Below are positions 52,309-60,350 of a DNA stretch of 64,000 nt, piece after piece (position 1 is the stretch's first letter; each line of letters begins with the position of its first letter). This stretch comes from Roseovarius pelagicus. GTDB taxonomy: Bacteria; Pseudomonadota; Alphaproteobacteria; Rhodobacterales; Rhodobacteraceae. The notes under the pieces were generated by a model, which was not told the DNA's origin, did not search any database, and saw only the letters and a program-made list of their open reading frames with translations. The stretch is taken from positions 62,001-126,000 of the forward strand of contig NZ_CP106737.1 of assembly GCF_025639885.1 (NCBI RefSeq). Direction: 5' to 3'. The position numbers and the translations under genes were made by a program.

Positions 52309-53058
52309 TCAGTAATTGACCTGCTCAAACCCATAGTTGCCTTCGTAGTCGCGCCAGTCCACGAACACCGAGCGATTATTGATACTTGGGCAGTGCGATC
52401 CCCAACCTTCGAGCCCGACATGCGCATGGGGTAGAGCCGTCGGTGCAGTCAATGTCCATGAAAATGCGCCTTGCGTACCGTAGGTGCCGAGGTAGACTAG
52501 CGCATAACGCCTGCACTCATCGTTTTCTCCGGCTTCTCGCTGTGAGGCGAAGCGAACATCAAAAACCCGGATGGACCGCACAAAATTGAACTCCGGACCA
52601 CTGATGTCGATGTCCGCGCGGTCTTGGACGAAGCGAAGGGCAAAATCCTCTAAGACGAGCTGATCTGAGGTTTCGTCAAAGTTCCAAACGGCCGGTTCTG
52701 TCATTGCGTCAGGTTCGTGATGGTTTACGGGAAAGGACTGGCTTGGTCGAAATTCATCAGTTTGGAACTGGGCGTCGAAGATCCGGTCTTTTTCGCTCGG
52801 CCGACGTTCGATCTCGGAGGACGCCCCCATTGGACAGCGCCAGATCTGCAGCGGCGGTTCCACTGGCCAGGGCGTGATCCGCCGGATGAATTCGGCGCGG
52901 GCACGTGAGCAGTGTACAGAGGGCGGCCAGTCACCGGACAGACAGAGGAGGATTGCGCAGTCGATAGGATAGCTCTGCGCTTCTGAGCTTGGAGGCAGCG
53001 AAGTCAGAGTCAGAGCAGCCAGCGACGTGCCCACTAGGTTCTTGAACGGTCGAAACAT
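52309..53058 (-). CDS. Secreted protein of the transfer region, function unknown
   Basis: 249 residues from ATG 53058 with a signal peptide (MFRPFKNLVGTSLAALTLTS, cleavage near SEAQ). The N-terminal domain is SYPIDCAILLCLSGDWPPS, AEFIRRITPWPVEPPLQIWR and CPMG, a Cys-rich motif I associate with proteins encoded beside VirB systems in Rhodobacteraceae. The rest contains RYALVYLGTYGTQGAFSWTL. Role unknown; it may act in the periplasm during mating. Confidence 0.7.
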   Translation of the reverse strand: MFRPFKNLVGTSLAALTLTSLPPSSEAQSYPIDCAILLCLSGDWPPSVHCSRARAEFIRRITPWPVEPPLQIWRCPMGASSEIERRPSEKDRIFDAQFQTDEFRPSQSFPVNHHEPDAMTEPAVWNFDETSDQLVLEDFALRFVQDRADIDISGPEFNFVRSIRVFDVRFASQREAGENDECRRYALVYLGTYGTQGAFSWTLTAPTALPHAHVGLEGWGSHCPSINNRSVFVDWRDYEGNYGFEQVNY

Positions 53059-53365
53059 ACTCTTAGTCCTTGGCAAGGGGACTCCAGTATACATACAAAA
53101 CTATACGACCGCAACTCATAGTATATCTATTGCATGCCAATCTTATGTAATAACATTTCATCATTGATCGTCATACAATTCTTCCTTTGTTCATGGGTAA
53201 AAATGGTCGAGAATCATTAGGGCGGTACTCGAACGATCCGAGCGTACATTGGTGTTGATTGTCACTGAGAACTGACCCGGTAGCCCCATAAATTGTCACT
53301 GAGAACTGACCCATGTGAACACACTTCCCCGACGGTTTTGGTTGGGGGGATTTGGAGTGATCGAC

Positions 53366-54895
53366 ATGGGATTTTTGAGTGTCATTCGACGCTGGGCATT
53401 GCGTGACAAAATGCCAATCAGGGAGATTGCCCGGCGGACGGGTTTGTCTCGGAACACGATCAAGAAGTATCTGCGTGAAGGTGCGGTGGAGCCGAGGTTC
53501 AAGACGCCCAAGCGTCCAAGCAAGCTGGACCCCTACGCGGATCGGCTGTCAGCCTGGCTTTTAATCCAGACGCGGAAGTCACGCAAAGAGCGGCGGACAG
53601 TGAAGCAAATGCATGCTGATCTGGTGAAGCTGGGATATAATGGTTCCTATGAACGCGTGGCAGCTTTCGCCCGGGCATGGCGTGAAGATCGGCATCGAGC
53701 GGAACAGACGACGGGGCGCGGCACCTATGTGCCTTTGGTGTTCGCGCCCGGCGAAGCCTTCCAATTCGATTGGAGCGAGGACAGGGCCAACATCGGTGGT
53801 GAGCGCGTCAAACTTCAGGTCGCGCATATCAAACTGTCACACAGCCGGGCTTTCTTGGTGCGGGCCTACCCGCTGCAAACGCACGAGATGCTGTTTGACG
53901 CCCACTGGCATGCATTCCGCGTCTTCGGCGGCGTGCCTGGTCGCGGGATCTATGACAATATGAAGACCGCCGTTGATCGTGTGGGCAAAGGCAAGCAGCG
54001 GGACGTCAATGCACGCTTCAAGGCTATGGCCAGCCACTACGTGTTTGAGCCCGAGTTCTGCAATCCAGCCGCAGGTTGGGAGAAAGGCCAGGTTGAGAAG
54101 AACGTGCAGGATGCGCGCAACCGCATGTGGCAGGTCATGCCAGTCTTTGCCGATCAGGCAGAGCTGAACCAATGGCTTGAAGATCGCTGTATCGCCCTTT
54201 GGGCAGAGACACCGCACAAGGCTTTGCCGGGGTCCATCGCTGACGTGTGGGAGGCCGAGAAGCCCACGCTGATGGCACTGCCGCCGGCATTCGATGGCTT
54301 TATCGAACATAGTAAGCGTGTGTCACCCACATGCCTGATCACGTTCGAACGCAATCGCTACAGCGTTCCCGCCAGCTTTGCGAACCGACGTGTCAGTTTG
54401 CATGTCTATCCCGAACGGCTGGTCATGGTCGCTGAAGGGCAAACGGTTTGCGAGCATGCGCGGATCATCGAGCGGTCTCATCGCAAGCCCGGCAAGGTCA
54501 TCTATGACTGGCGTCACTATCTCGCTGTCATCCAACGCAAACCAGGTGCCTTACGCAATGGTGCGCCGTTCACGGAGATGCCGGATGCCTTCCGGCAACT
54601 TCAGGATCACATGCTGCGTAAAGAAGGCGGTGACCGAGAGATGGTCGACATTCTGTCTCTGGTCCTTCAGCACAACGAAGATGACGTTTTGTGCGCAGTG
54701 GAGCTGGCACTTGAAGCGGGCGTCCCCACCAAGACGCACATCCTGAACCTGTTGCATCGATTGATCGACCGCAGACCGACAGATCACCCCGAGGTCGATC
54801 CGCCGGACGCACTGGCATTGCAGTCAACGCCAGAGGCCAACGTCGATCGCTATGACGGGTTGCGACAGACTAAGGAGAAGCGCCATGCGTCATGA
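53366..54895 (+). CDS. istA: IS21-family transposase IstA
   Basis: DDE transposase of IS21 elements. From ATG 53366 it begins [20 protein letters not shown] with an HTH ([20 protein letters not shown]). It then has the RNase H-type core: [20 protein letters not shown] (first Asp), [17 protein letters not shown] (second Asp) and [19 protein letters not shown] (Glu). The C-terminal domain binds IstB. About 509 residues, intact. GGAG lies 8 bases before the start. Confidence 0.95.
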   Translation: MGFLSVIRRWALRDKMPIREIARRTGLSRNTIKKYLREGAVEPRFKTPKRPSKLDPYADRLSAWLLIQTRKSRKERRTVKQMHADLVKLGYNGSYERVAAFARAWREDRHRAEQTTGRGTYVPLVFAPGEAFQFDWSEDRANIGGERVKLQVAHIKLSHSRAFLVRAYPLQTHEMLFDAHWHAFRVFGGVPGRGIYDNMKTAVDRVGKGKQRDVNARFKAMASHYVFEPEFCNPAAGWEKGQVEKNVQDARNRMWQVMPVFADQAELNQWLEDRCIALWAETPHKALPGSIADVWEAEKPTLMALPPAFDGFIEHSKRVSPTCLITFERNRYSVPASFANRRVSLHVYPERLVMVAEGQTVCEHARIIERSHRKPGKVIYDWRHYLAVIQRKPGALRNGAPFTEMPDAFRQLQDHMLRKEGGDREMVDILSLVLQHNEDDVLCAVELALEAGVPTKTHILNLLHRLIDRRPTDHPEVDPPDALALQSTPEANVDRYDGLRQTKEKRHAS

Positions 54896-55676
54896 CCCAG
54901 CAGGAGCTTCTATCGTGATCATGCTACGCAGTCTCAAGCTGTACGGCATGGCAAATGCGATTGAAGACTTGGTCGCCCAGGGCGCGCCAGCGTTCGAAGC
55001 TGCCACACCAATGCTGTCACAGCTGCTCAAGGCCGAGATCGCCGAGCGCGAGGTACGGTCTATCGCCTACCACACGAAGGTCGCCCGCTTCCCCGCATAT
55101 AAAGACCTCACCGGCTTTGACTTTGCGTCCAGTGAGATCAACGAGGCAACAGTCCGACAGTTGCATCGGTGCGAGTTCATTGAAGCGACTGAAAATGTCG
55201 TGCTGATCGGCGGCCCCGGAACCGGCAAAAGCCATACTGCTACAGCAATTGGTGTGCAGGCGATTGAGCATCACAGGCGAAAGGTCCGCTTCTTCTCGAC
55301 CGTGGAATTGGTTAATGCACTGGAGCAAGAGAAAGCGCTTGGAAAGGCTGGGAAACTGGCTGAGATGCTGACCAAGGTCGATTTGGTTATCTTAGACGAG
55401 CTTGGCTACCTGCCGTTCAGTTCATCTGGTGGGGCATTGCTCTTCCACCTACTCAGTAAGCTCTATGAGCGCACCAGTGTGATCATCACCACCAACCTTA
55501 GCTTCTCAGAATGGGCGCAGGTCTTCGGGGATGCAAAGATGACCACCGCTCTCTTGGATCGGCTTACCCACCGCTGCCACATCCTCGAAACCGGAAACGA
55601 CAGCTACCGCTTCAAGGTCAGTTCTGAGGCAGCAAAGAAAACTGCAAAGGAGGCCAAAACATTGACCGCATCATAG
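54885..55676 (+). CDS. istB: IS21-family ATPase IstB
   Basis: AAA+ ATPase that assists IstA target selection. 263 residues from ATG 54885, overlapping the istA stop by 11 bp. It carries Walker [18 protein letters not shown], Walker [15 protein letters not shown], sensor-like [12 protein letters not shown] and DRLTHRCHI. Complete. Confidence 0.95.
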   Translation: MRHDPAGASIVIMLRSLKLYGMANAIEDLVAQGAPAFEAATPMLSQLLKAEIAEREVRSIAYHTKVARFPAYKDLTGFDFASSEINEATVRQLHRCEFIEATENVVLIGGPGTGKSHTATAIGVQAIEHHRRKVRFFSTVELVNALEQEKALGKAGKLAEMLTKVDLVILDELGYLPFSSSGGALLFHLLSKLYERTSVIITTNLSFSEWAQVFGDAKMTTALLDRLTHRCHILETGNDSYRFKVSSEAAKKTAKEAKTLTAS

Positions 55677-55756
55677 ACCACGACGCATAACTGAGGGTGG
55701 GTCAAATCTCGGTGAAAATACCGGGTCAGTTCTCAGTGACAATCAACATACATTGG

Positions 55757-56078
55757 TGCAAAGCGCAGCAAAGGTTGGGGTAAGAGCCCAGTCTGTGAAT
55801 TTTATTTTCTCGCTGCGTGGACTCGCGGCACAGAAAATATCTGTGGCATCGTAAATCACGTTGTCGCAGTGCAGCGGAAAGGCCGACCATTCACACGAAC
55901 TGCAGCGAGGTAGAGGTGGTCAAGGATCATGTCGCGGGCATTTCCGACTTTCTTGGCGACCCCGCCTATGTCTGGTGTCGCCATATGGTAGTGTCGCAAT
56001 GTTTCGGATTTCAGTTGCGTTGTCAGGCACGCCGAGACAGCCCGCACACTTTCCCGAGACTCAGTCAGAATTGAAGAG
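55757..56078. other. Remnant sequence between IS21 and an IS6 fragment
   Basis: About 320 bp without a supported gene. The original target context continues from the 53252 side after the target duplication. It may include the left flank of the IS6 fragment, but no terminal repeat was recognised. Confidence 0.35.
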
Positions 56079-56341
56079 TTGATCAGTTTCGAAAACGCGC
56101 AGTACCCGAAATCCGTGATCCTGTGTGCCGTGTATTTATACGTTCGTTGTCCCATTTCGTATCGCGACCTCGAAGAAATCATGGCAGAACGCGGCGTCGA
56201 TTTGGATCATGCAACGCTCAACCGCTGGGTCGAGAAGTATACGGATACTATTGCTGCTAAAGCGCATCGTCGGAAGCGCTCAAAGGTTTGTTCGTGGCGG
56301 GTGGGCGAAACTTATGTGAGGCATTGCCAACTGGAGACCTT
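56079..56341 (+). pseudogene. IS6-family transposase, N-terminal fragment
   Basis: Starts with TTG; MISFENAQYPKSVILCAVYL, VRCPISYRDLEEIMAERGVD, LDHATLNRWVEKYTDTIAAK and RSKVCSWRVGETYV are the first 75 residues of an IS6-type transposase. The DDE core is missing because homology ends near 56315. A GGCATTGCCAA at 56320-56330 resembles the inverted-repeat end of the IS6 element at 6966. The IS3 element starts 11 bp further on. Confidence 0.75.
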
Positions 56342-56359
56342 TGAGGTGCCCCTAAATTC

Positions 56360-57238
56360 TTAGACACCTGCCTTGTTCAGTTTGTGCTGTCGGATTTCGA
56401 AGTCAACAGGCGACAGCATTCCGTTGTTCGTGTGCTTGCGTTTTGGGTTGTAGAACATCTCGATGTAGTCGAACACAGCCCGCCTTGCGTCTTCGCGGGT
56501 TGGATATGTCCGCCGTCTGATGCGCTCCCGCTTCAGCAGCTGAAAGAAGCTCTCGGCGACGGCGTTGTCGTGGCAGTTCCCGCGCCTGCTCATGCTCGGT
56601 TCCGGATTGTGCTGGTGGAGGAACGTCTGCCATTCGCGGCTGGTGAACTGCGAGCCTTGATCGGAATGCACCATGACCTTCCCTTCTGGCTTTCGGCGCC
56701 AGACGGCCATCAGCAATGCCTGCAAGGCCAAGTCTGTGGTCATGCGGGACTGGGCGGACCAGCCGACAACCCGGCGCGAGAACAGGTCGATGACGACGCA
56801 CAGATACAGCCAGCCTTCATGGGTCTTGATGTACGTGATGTCGGTCACCCAGACCTGATCGGGGGCAGAAACCTGGAACTGCTGCTCCAGCCTGTTCTCG
56901 GCAACGATTGCTGGCTTGCCGCCGTAGCGACCCGGACGGCGTCTGTAACCGATCTGTGCAGCGATCCCGGCCAGAGACGCCAGGCGCGCCACCCGGTTCT
57001 CGGAAACCTGTTCGCCCTGATCGCGCAGATCGTCCGTCAGCTTGCGATAGCCATAGACCTTGCCGCTGTCCGTCCAGGCCAGCCGGATCAGGTCTGTCTG
57101 GCGCACATCTTCCCGCGCACGGTGGCTTAACGGTTCCTTAAGCCATGCGTAGAAGCCGCTGAAATGAACCCGCAGCACCCGGCACATGGCGCGGATGCCA
57201 AACTCTCCGCGATGCGCCCGGATGAAGGCGTACTTCAT
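56360..57238 (-). CDS. IS3-family transposase OrfB
   Basis: Integrase-core transposase, 292 residues. MKYAFIRAHRGEFGIRAMCR starts the HTH_21-type region. The catalytic triad is VWVTDITYIKTHEG (Asp), MVHSDQGSQFTSREW (Asp) and CHDNAVAESFFQLLKRE (Glu). It is intact and overlaps orfA by ATGA. In this family a frameshift usually joins OrfA and OrfB; here orfA is prematurely stopped. Confidence 0.93.
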   Translation of the reverse strand: MKYAFIRAHRGEFGIRAMCRVLRVHFSGFYAWLKEPLSHRAREDVRQTDLIRLAWTDSGKVYGYRKLTDDLRDQGEQVSENRVARLASLAGIAAQIGYRRRPGRYGGKPAIVAENRLEQQFQVSAPDQVWVTDITYIKTHEGWLYLCVVIDLFSRRVVGWSAQSRMTTDLALQALLMAVWRRKPEGKVMVHSDQGSQFTSREWQTFLHQHNPEPSMSRRGNCHDNAVAESFFQLLKRERIRRRTYPTREDARRAVFDYIEMFYNPKRKHTNNGMLSPVDFEIRQHKLNKAGV

Positions 57239-57510
57239 TGGGACTCGCGCGCGAAGTACACCGTTGCCTTTTTTAGAATGTCGCGCTCCTCAGTGACCCT
57301 GGCCAGCTCGCGCTTCAGTCGCCTGTTCTCTGCTTCGTGGTCGATGATGTTCGCTTTGGATGCCGGTTCCCCGAACAGCTTCATCCACTTGTAAAGAGAA
57401 TGCGTGCTGACGCCCAATCGCCGGGACACCTCCCGAACCGGCTACCCCCGCACCGTGATCTGATGCACCGCATCGCGCTTGAAATCGTCGCTGTAATTGC
57501 TTGTCCCCAT
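57235..57510 (-). pseudogene. IS3-family OrfA with in-frame amber codon
   Basis: From ATG 57510 the frame reads MGTSNYSDDFKRDAVHQITV, then RG, then a TAG stop at 57442-57444. It continues as PVREVSRRLGVSTHSLYKWM and the coiled-coil leucine-zipper part AENRRLKRELARVTEERDIL to the end. Related IS3 OrfA proteins usually have a Tyr at this codon. Without suppression, the HTH protein and any fusion transposase are lost, so the element is likely immobile. Confidence 0.85.
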
Positions 57511-57569
57511 GTCGGCCTCCTCGCCTCAAAGTTAGCGGGCAAAGCGTCTACAAATCTAGGGGCACCTCA

Positions 57570-58112
57570 ATCCGCCAAGGTGTGATCGATCTGAACGACC
57601 TGCAGCGGACGTTCCACATCCAAGGCCCCTGCCCTTGCCTCGAATACTTGCCTGGCCGCCTTCGCTCCTTTCCGCTTCCGCAACACCTCGCGCTGGTCCA
57701 TCGCGTCAAGACGGGCCTTGATCGTTCGGCGGGTTGGACGGCGAAAACCTCGGGCTCCGCACTCGGTCTGGATCTCTCCCACAATCCGGAGAAAACTAGG
57801 CGGCTCAGGCACCAAATAATGCCAGCGTAAAACACGCTCAATGATGGCTTCAACCTCCCGACCTAAGCGCTGTGATCCACGCTTTGGACCACGGCGCTTG
57901 GGCAGCAAGGCGCTCGACCGTCCATCGTTTTGTTTCAACCGTCGATAAAATTCCCATACAGAGCTGCGGGAAACACCCATCTCTTCCGCCGCAGCCAACA
58001 ACCGCGGACCCACATCGTTGCCAGCTCGATCCAACTCTAAAATCGGGCGCAAAATTCTGGCTCTCTCGATTGCGAGTTCAATATCTCCAGGATTCTCCGT
58101 TTCCTTCGCCAA
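57570..58112 (-). pseudogene. TniA-like transposase, N-terminal fragment
   Basis: 181 residues from ATG 58112. HTH-rich N-terminus (AAEEMGVSRSSVWEFYRRLK; GREVEAIIERVLRWHYLVPE; TRRTIKARLDAMDQREVLRK) and the first catalytic Asp in PLQVVQIDHTLAD, where it is cut at the IS3 boundary. This order is that of Mu/Tn552/Tn5053-type DDE transposases. The second Asp and the Glu are absent. Confidence 0.75.
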
Positions 58113-58252
58113 GCGCCGCCACCCAAATTACTTATCCACAGAACGAACCGTCCGGGAAATAAAGGCACAGCCCAGAAATAAAAGGCACAACCGCCATCTG
58201 ATTTAGCTCAATTTTTTAAAGCCAACGTCCGGGAATTAACAGCACAATGACA
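57570..58252 (-). mobile_element. Tn402/Tn5053-like transposon, one end only
   Basis: The right end reads, from outside inward on the minus strand, TGTCATTGTGCTGTTAATTC, starting at 58252. TGTCA is the usual start of this transposon group. Three copies of a G(C)ACA/CCGGGAAATAA-type repeat follow (about 58140-58250), as expected for transposase binding sites. The left part and the tniB/tniQ-type genes were lost where IS3 joins. Confidence 0.72.
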
Positions 58253-58427
58253 GCTGGCGATCAACCATGGCGAGGTTGATTACGACGCCTTGATCGAAAG
58301 TCGTCCACAAGAGGTCCTGCGCAACCCGGCTGGTGCGTTCCGTCTGTATCGCATCGGAGATGCCGTCAGTGCCCGCAACACCCATGCGGCGATCTATGAT
58401 GCGCTGCGACTGGTTAAGGATATCTGA
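58253..58427 (+). pseudogene. C-terminal remnant of a FAD/FMN oxidoreductase
   Basis: Open frame from the transposon end to TGA 58425: INHGEVDYDALIESRPQE, AFRLYRIGDAVSARNTHAA, IYDALRLVKDI. This is the tail of an NADH:flavin oxidoreductase/dimethylamine-dehydrogenase-like enzyme (LFRIGDAxxxRNxHAAIYDALRL pattern). The upstream 90% is gone. It overlaps the next broken gene by ATGA-type coupling, so both came from one operon. Confidence 0.55.
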
Positions 58428-58893
58428 TGCGTATCGGGATTACCGGCCTCGGAACCATTGCGTCGTCAGTCGTGCGCGGCCTCGTGAATGACGGGCACCA
58501 GATCGTCGTTTCCGAACGCAGCATCGCCAACGCATCCGCGTTGTCGCGAACCTTTGGCAATGTAACGGTGGCCAGCAACCAGAGAGGTTCTCGCGCAAAG
58601 TGATCTGATCTTTCTGGGGCTTCTGCCAGACGTCGCCTCCGGCGTTTTAAAGACGCTTGAGTTTCGACCTGAACAGCAGGTGATATCGCTGATGGCCGAT
58701 CTGCCCCTCGACAAGATTGGCAACCTCGTTTCGCCTGCTCTGGCTGTGTGCCACGATACCGTTTCCCACGATCGCGCAGGGCGGGTCCGCGATTATCGTG
58801 CAGGGTGATGCGGCACCAGTCGATCGTCTGTTTGCCACCGATACCATGAACATGGCCCATGATGGCCTGCCCGGCAGATATTCAGAATTCTGA
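58427..58893 (+). pseudogene. ProC-like NAD(P)-binding protein, frameshifted
   Basis: Begins MRIGITGLGTIASSVVRGLV (Rossmann), reads NASALSRTFGNVTVASNQ, then shifts frame. Continues EVLAQSDLIFLGLLPDVASG, VISLMADLPLDKIGNLV, then shifts again to TIAQGGSAIIVQGDAAPVDR and LFATDTMNMAH before stopping. At least two frameshifts and a missing C-terminal domain. It resembles the family of the intact gene at 21504, though the two are not close copies. Confidence 0.72.
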
Positions 58894-58941
58894 TACATAA
58901 TTCATCGAACCGCCAGTGTCAGACGACTAACGCGGAATGCC

Positions 58942-59742
58942 CTACGATGCCAGAATCGCGTGAAACAGAGGCGACAGGTCGCCGGGTCGCGCGGGATCGA
59001 GCATACCTTGATACAATTCCAGATCGCCCACGGTATCCACCTCGATCCAATGGCCTGAAATCAGCGCAGGTCTGACGCGCCAGCCGGCCTCAATCAGGTC
59101 ATTGAGAAAATCAGTCATGTACATGTTATCCACGTCCGCCCCGGTTTTTTCCGCGGCGGCGTTGGCGGCAGCAAAGACAGTCTTGATTTCGGCGATCTTG
59201 TCGGCGCTGATCTTGATCAGTCCCATATATTGCGCATCGATATCAGCCAGCGATTGCGGGCGCTGGCCCACTTCGGTCACCAGCCCGTCTTCGGAAATAC
59301 GAAACGTTTCGGCGTCGGCCAGAAAATCCTCGGCGCGGGCCGCCCACAGCTTTTGCCATGAGGTATCCGCAGTCAGAACCACATCGCCGGGCACCGAAAA
59401 CAGTGTCTCTAGCACGCCTTTGTCATAAACGATGTCACCGTAGGCGATCAGAAGGTCCTGCGTCTCATCCATCCATTCATCGGCACAAAACAGCGAATAG
59501 ACCATGTTGGTTGTCATGTATTCCGGGTTGACGAAAGTCTTGTAACCAAGCGCCTCCTGATGCTCTTTGCGATATCCGGTCACAATAGCGATGTCTGATT
59601 TCGCGATCCCGGCGGCCTGCATCGCCTCAAGCTGATAAACCAGCAGAGGCTTGCCGCCGAGGGCTACCATGGATTTCGGACGGTCGTCGGTGAGCGGGCG
59701 CAGGCGGCTGCCCTGCCCTGCGGCCAGGATGATGGTTTTCAT
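58942..59742 (-). CDS. CTP:phosphoglutamine cytidylyltransferase-like nucleotidyltransferase (Cj1416 type)
   Basis: 266-residue NTP-transferase. Signature loop MKTIILAAGQGSRLRPLTDD, RPKSMVALGGKPLLVYQLEA, metal-binding LLIAYGDIVYDKGVLETLFS, SWQKLWAARAEDF, and IDAQYMGLIKISADKI. DVDNMYMTDFLNDLIEAGWR and SGHWIEVDTVGDLELYQG complete the pattern. From memory, this agrees closely with C. jejuni Cj1416, which makes CDP-glutamine. A LicC-type phosphocholine cytidylyltransferase is the alternative, but the glutamine amidotransferase and kinase neighbours favour Cj1416. Its ATG overlaps the upstream stop (ATGA). Cytoplasmic. Confidence 0.88.
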   Translation of the reverse strand: MKTIILAAGQGSRLRPLTDDRPKSMVALGGKPLLVYQLEAMQAAGIAKSDIAIVTGYRKEHQEALGYKTFVNPEYMTTNMVYSLFCADEWMDETQDLLIAYGDIVYDKGVLETLFSVPGDVVLTADTSWQKLWAARAEDFLADAETFRISEDGLVTEVGQRPQSLADIDAQYMGLIKISADKIAEIKTVFAAANAAAEKTGADVDNMYMTDFLNDLIEAGWRVRPALISGHWIEVDTVGDLELYQGMLDPARPGDLSPLFHAILAS

Positions 59743-60350
59743 GAGTTCACTCTGAAATGGGATTGGATAATGCGGGCATCTTGGGGGTCGTAAGGTGTGT
59801 TACGCTCGGGGTGCCACATAATCCCGAGCCACGGAAGGTTGTGATGCGCAAAAGCCTCGACAATACCGTCGGCACTATGTGCCGTGGCATTCAGCCCGGT
59901 GCCCATATCGGCATCGACCATGCCCAGCCCGTGATAGCTGTTCACGGTGCTTAGCCCGTAATCGTCGGCGAAGGGGCCGGTAATCGGGTGCATCTGTGCC
60001 ACATGCCCGCGAACAGGCCGCAACTGGCCCCCGGCATGATGGTTCATGAATTGCATACCGCGGCAAACGCCCAGCACAGGCAGGCCGTTTTGGACCGCAT
60101 GATCGAGAACCGCCGCCTCGAGCGCGTCACGTTCCGGAGCTTGTCCGATATCGTTGCCGCCGCTCAGGATATAGCCGTCGAGCGCCAGAAGATCGAGATA
60201 GGCCGTATTATCCGGGCAAAGCGAGTTGAGCGGCATCGCGAGGATGTCGCATTGCCACAGCAGCTCGGCCCAACGTTGATCCAGCGCATCGCGCCGCTCA
60301 TCGCGGTCGGGATACGCATCGATCCGCTGAGAGATGCCGATACGTCGCAT
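59739..60350 (-). CDS. Class I glutamine amidotransferase, CDP-glutamine hydrolase-like (Cj1417 type)
   Basis: 203 residues. Begins MRRIGISQRIDAYPDRDERR; DGYILSGGNDIGQAPERD; nucleophile Cys in LPVLGVCRGMQFMNHHAGG; catalytic His in LGIMWHPERNTPYDPQD; Glu downstream in the WHPE motif. General family: gamma-glutamyl hydrolases. By context and order it would hydrolyse CDP-L-glutamine to glutamate and cytidine diphosphoramidate, as Cj1417 does. It overlaps both neighbours by 1-4 bp, which indicates tight co-translation. Confidence 0.88.
   Translation of the reverse strand: MRRIGISQRIDAYPDRDERRDALDQRWAELLWQCDILAMPLNSLCPDNTAYLDLLALDGYILSGGNDIGQAPERDALEAAVLDHAVQNGLPVLGVCRGMQFMNHHAGGQLRPVRGHVAQMHPITGPFADDYGLSTVNSYHGLGMVDADMGTGLNATAHSADGIVEAFAHHNLPWLGIMWHPERNTPYDPQDARIIQSHFRVNS

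Larger units (their letters stand above)
53253..55748 (+). mobile_element. IS21-family insertion sequence, complete
   Basis: Perfect 28-bp terminal inverted repeats (53253-53280 and 55721-55748) begin TG and end CA. The element is 2496 bp and carries istA and istB. It is flanked by an 8-bp target duplication TACATTGG (53245-53252 and 55749-55756). Extra copies of GTCACTGAGAACTGACCC lie just inside the left end (about 53295), as the family's multiple terminal repeats. Matching duplications show a recent simple insertion. Confidence 0.96.
56342..57569 (-). mobile_element. IS3-family insertion sequence with a broken orfA
   Basis: Imperfect terminal repeats TGAGGTGCCCCTAAATTCTT (56342 onward) and, on the other end, the reverse complement TGAGGTGCCCCTAGATTTGT (ending 57569). 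Length is 1228 bp with two genes, orfA and orfB, on the minus strand. The left flank is an IS6 fragment and the right a Tn402-like fragment, with no target duplication, so the ends come from different events. Confidence 0.9.

Noticed and set aside
55856..56182. 108-residue minus-strand frame next to the IS6 fragment
   Set aside because: Overlaps the recognisable IS6 transposase fragment on the other strand and has no family pattern.
58942..59742. LicC-type phosphocholine cytidylyltransferase
   Set aside because: The fold fits, but no choline kinase or transporter is near. The amidotransferase and PEP-synthase-like kinase neighbours point instead to the glutamine-phosphate route; choline remains a fallback.
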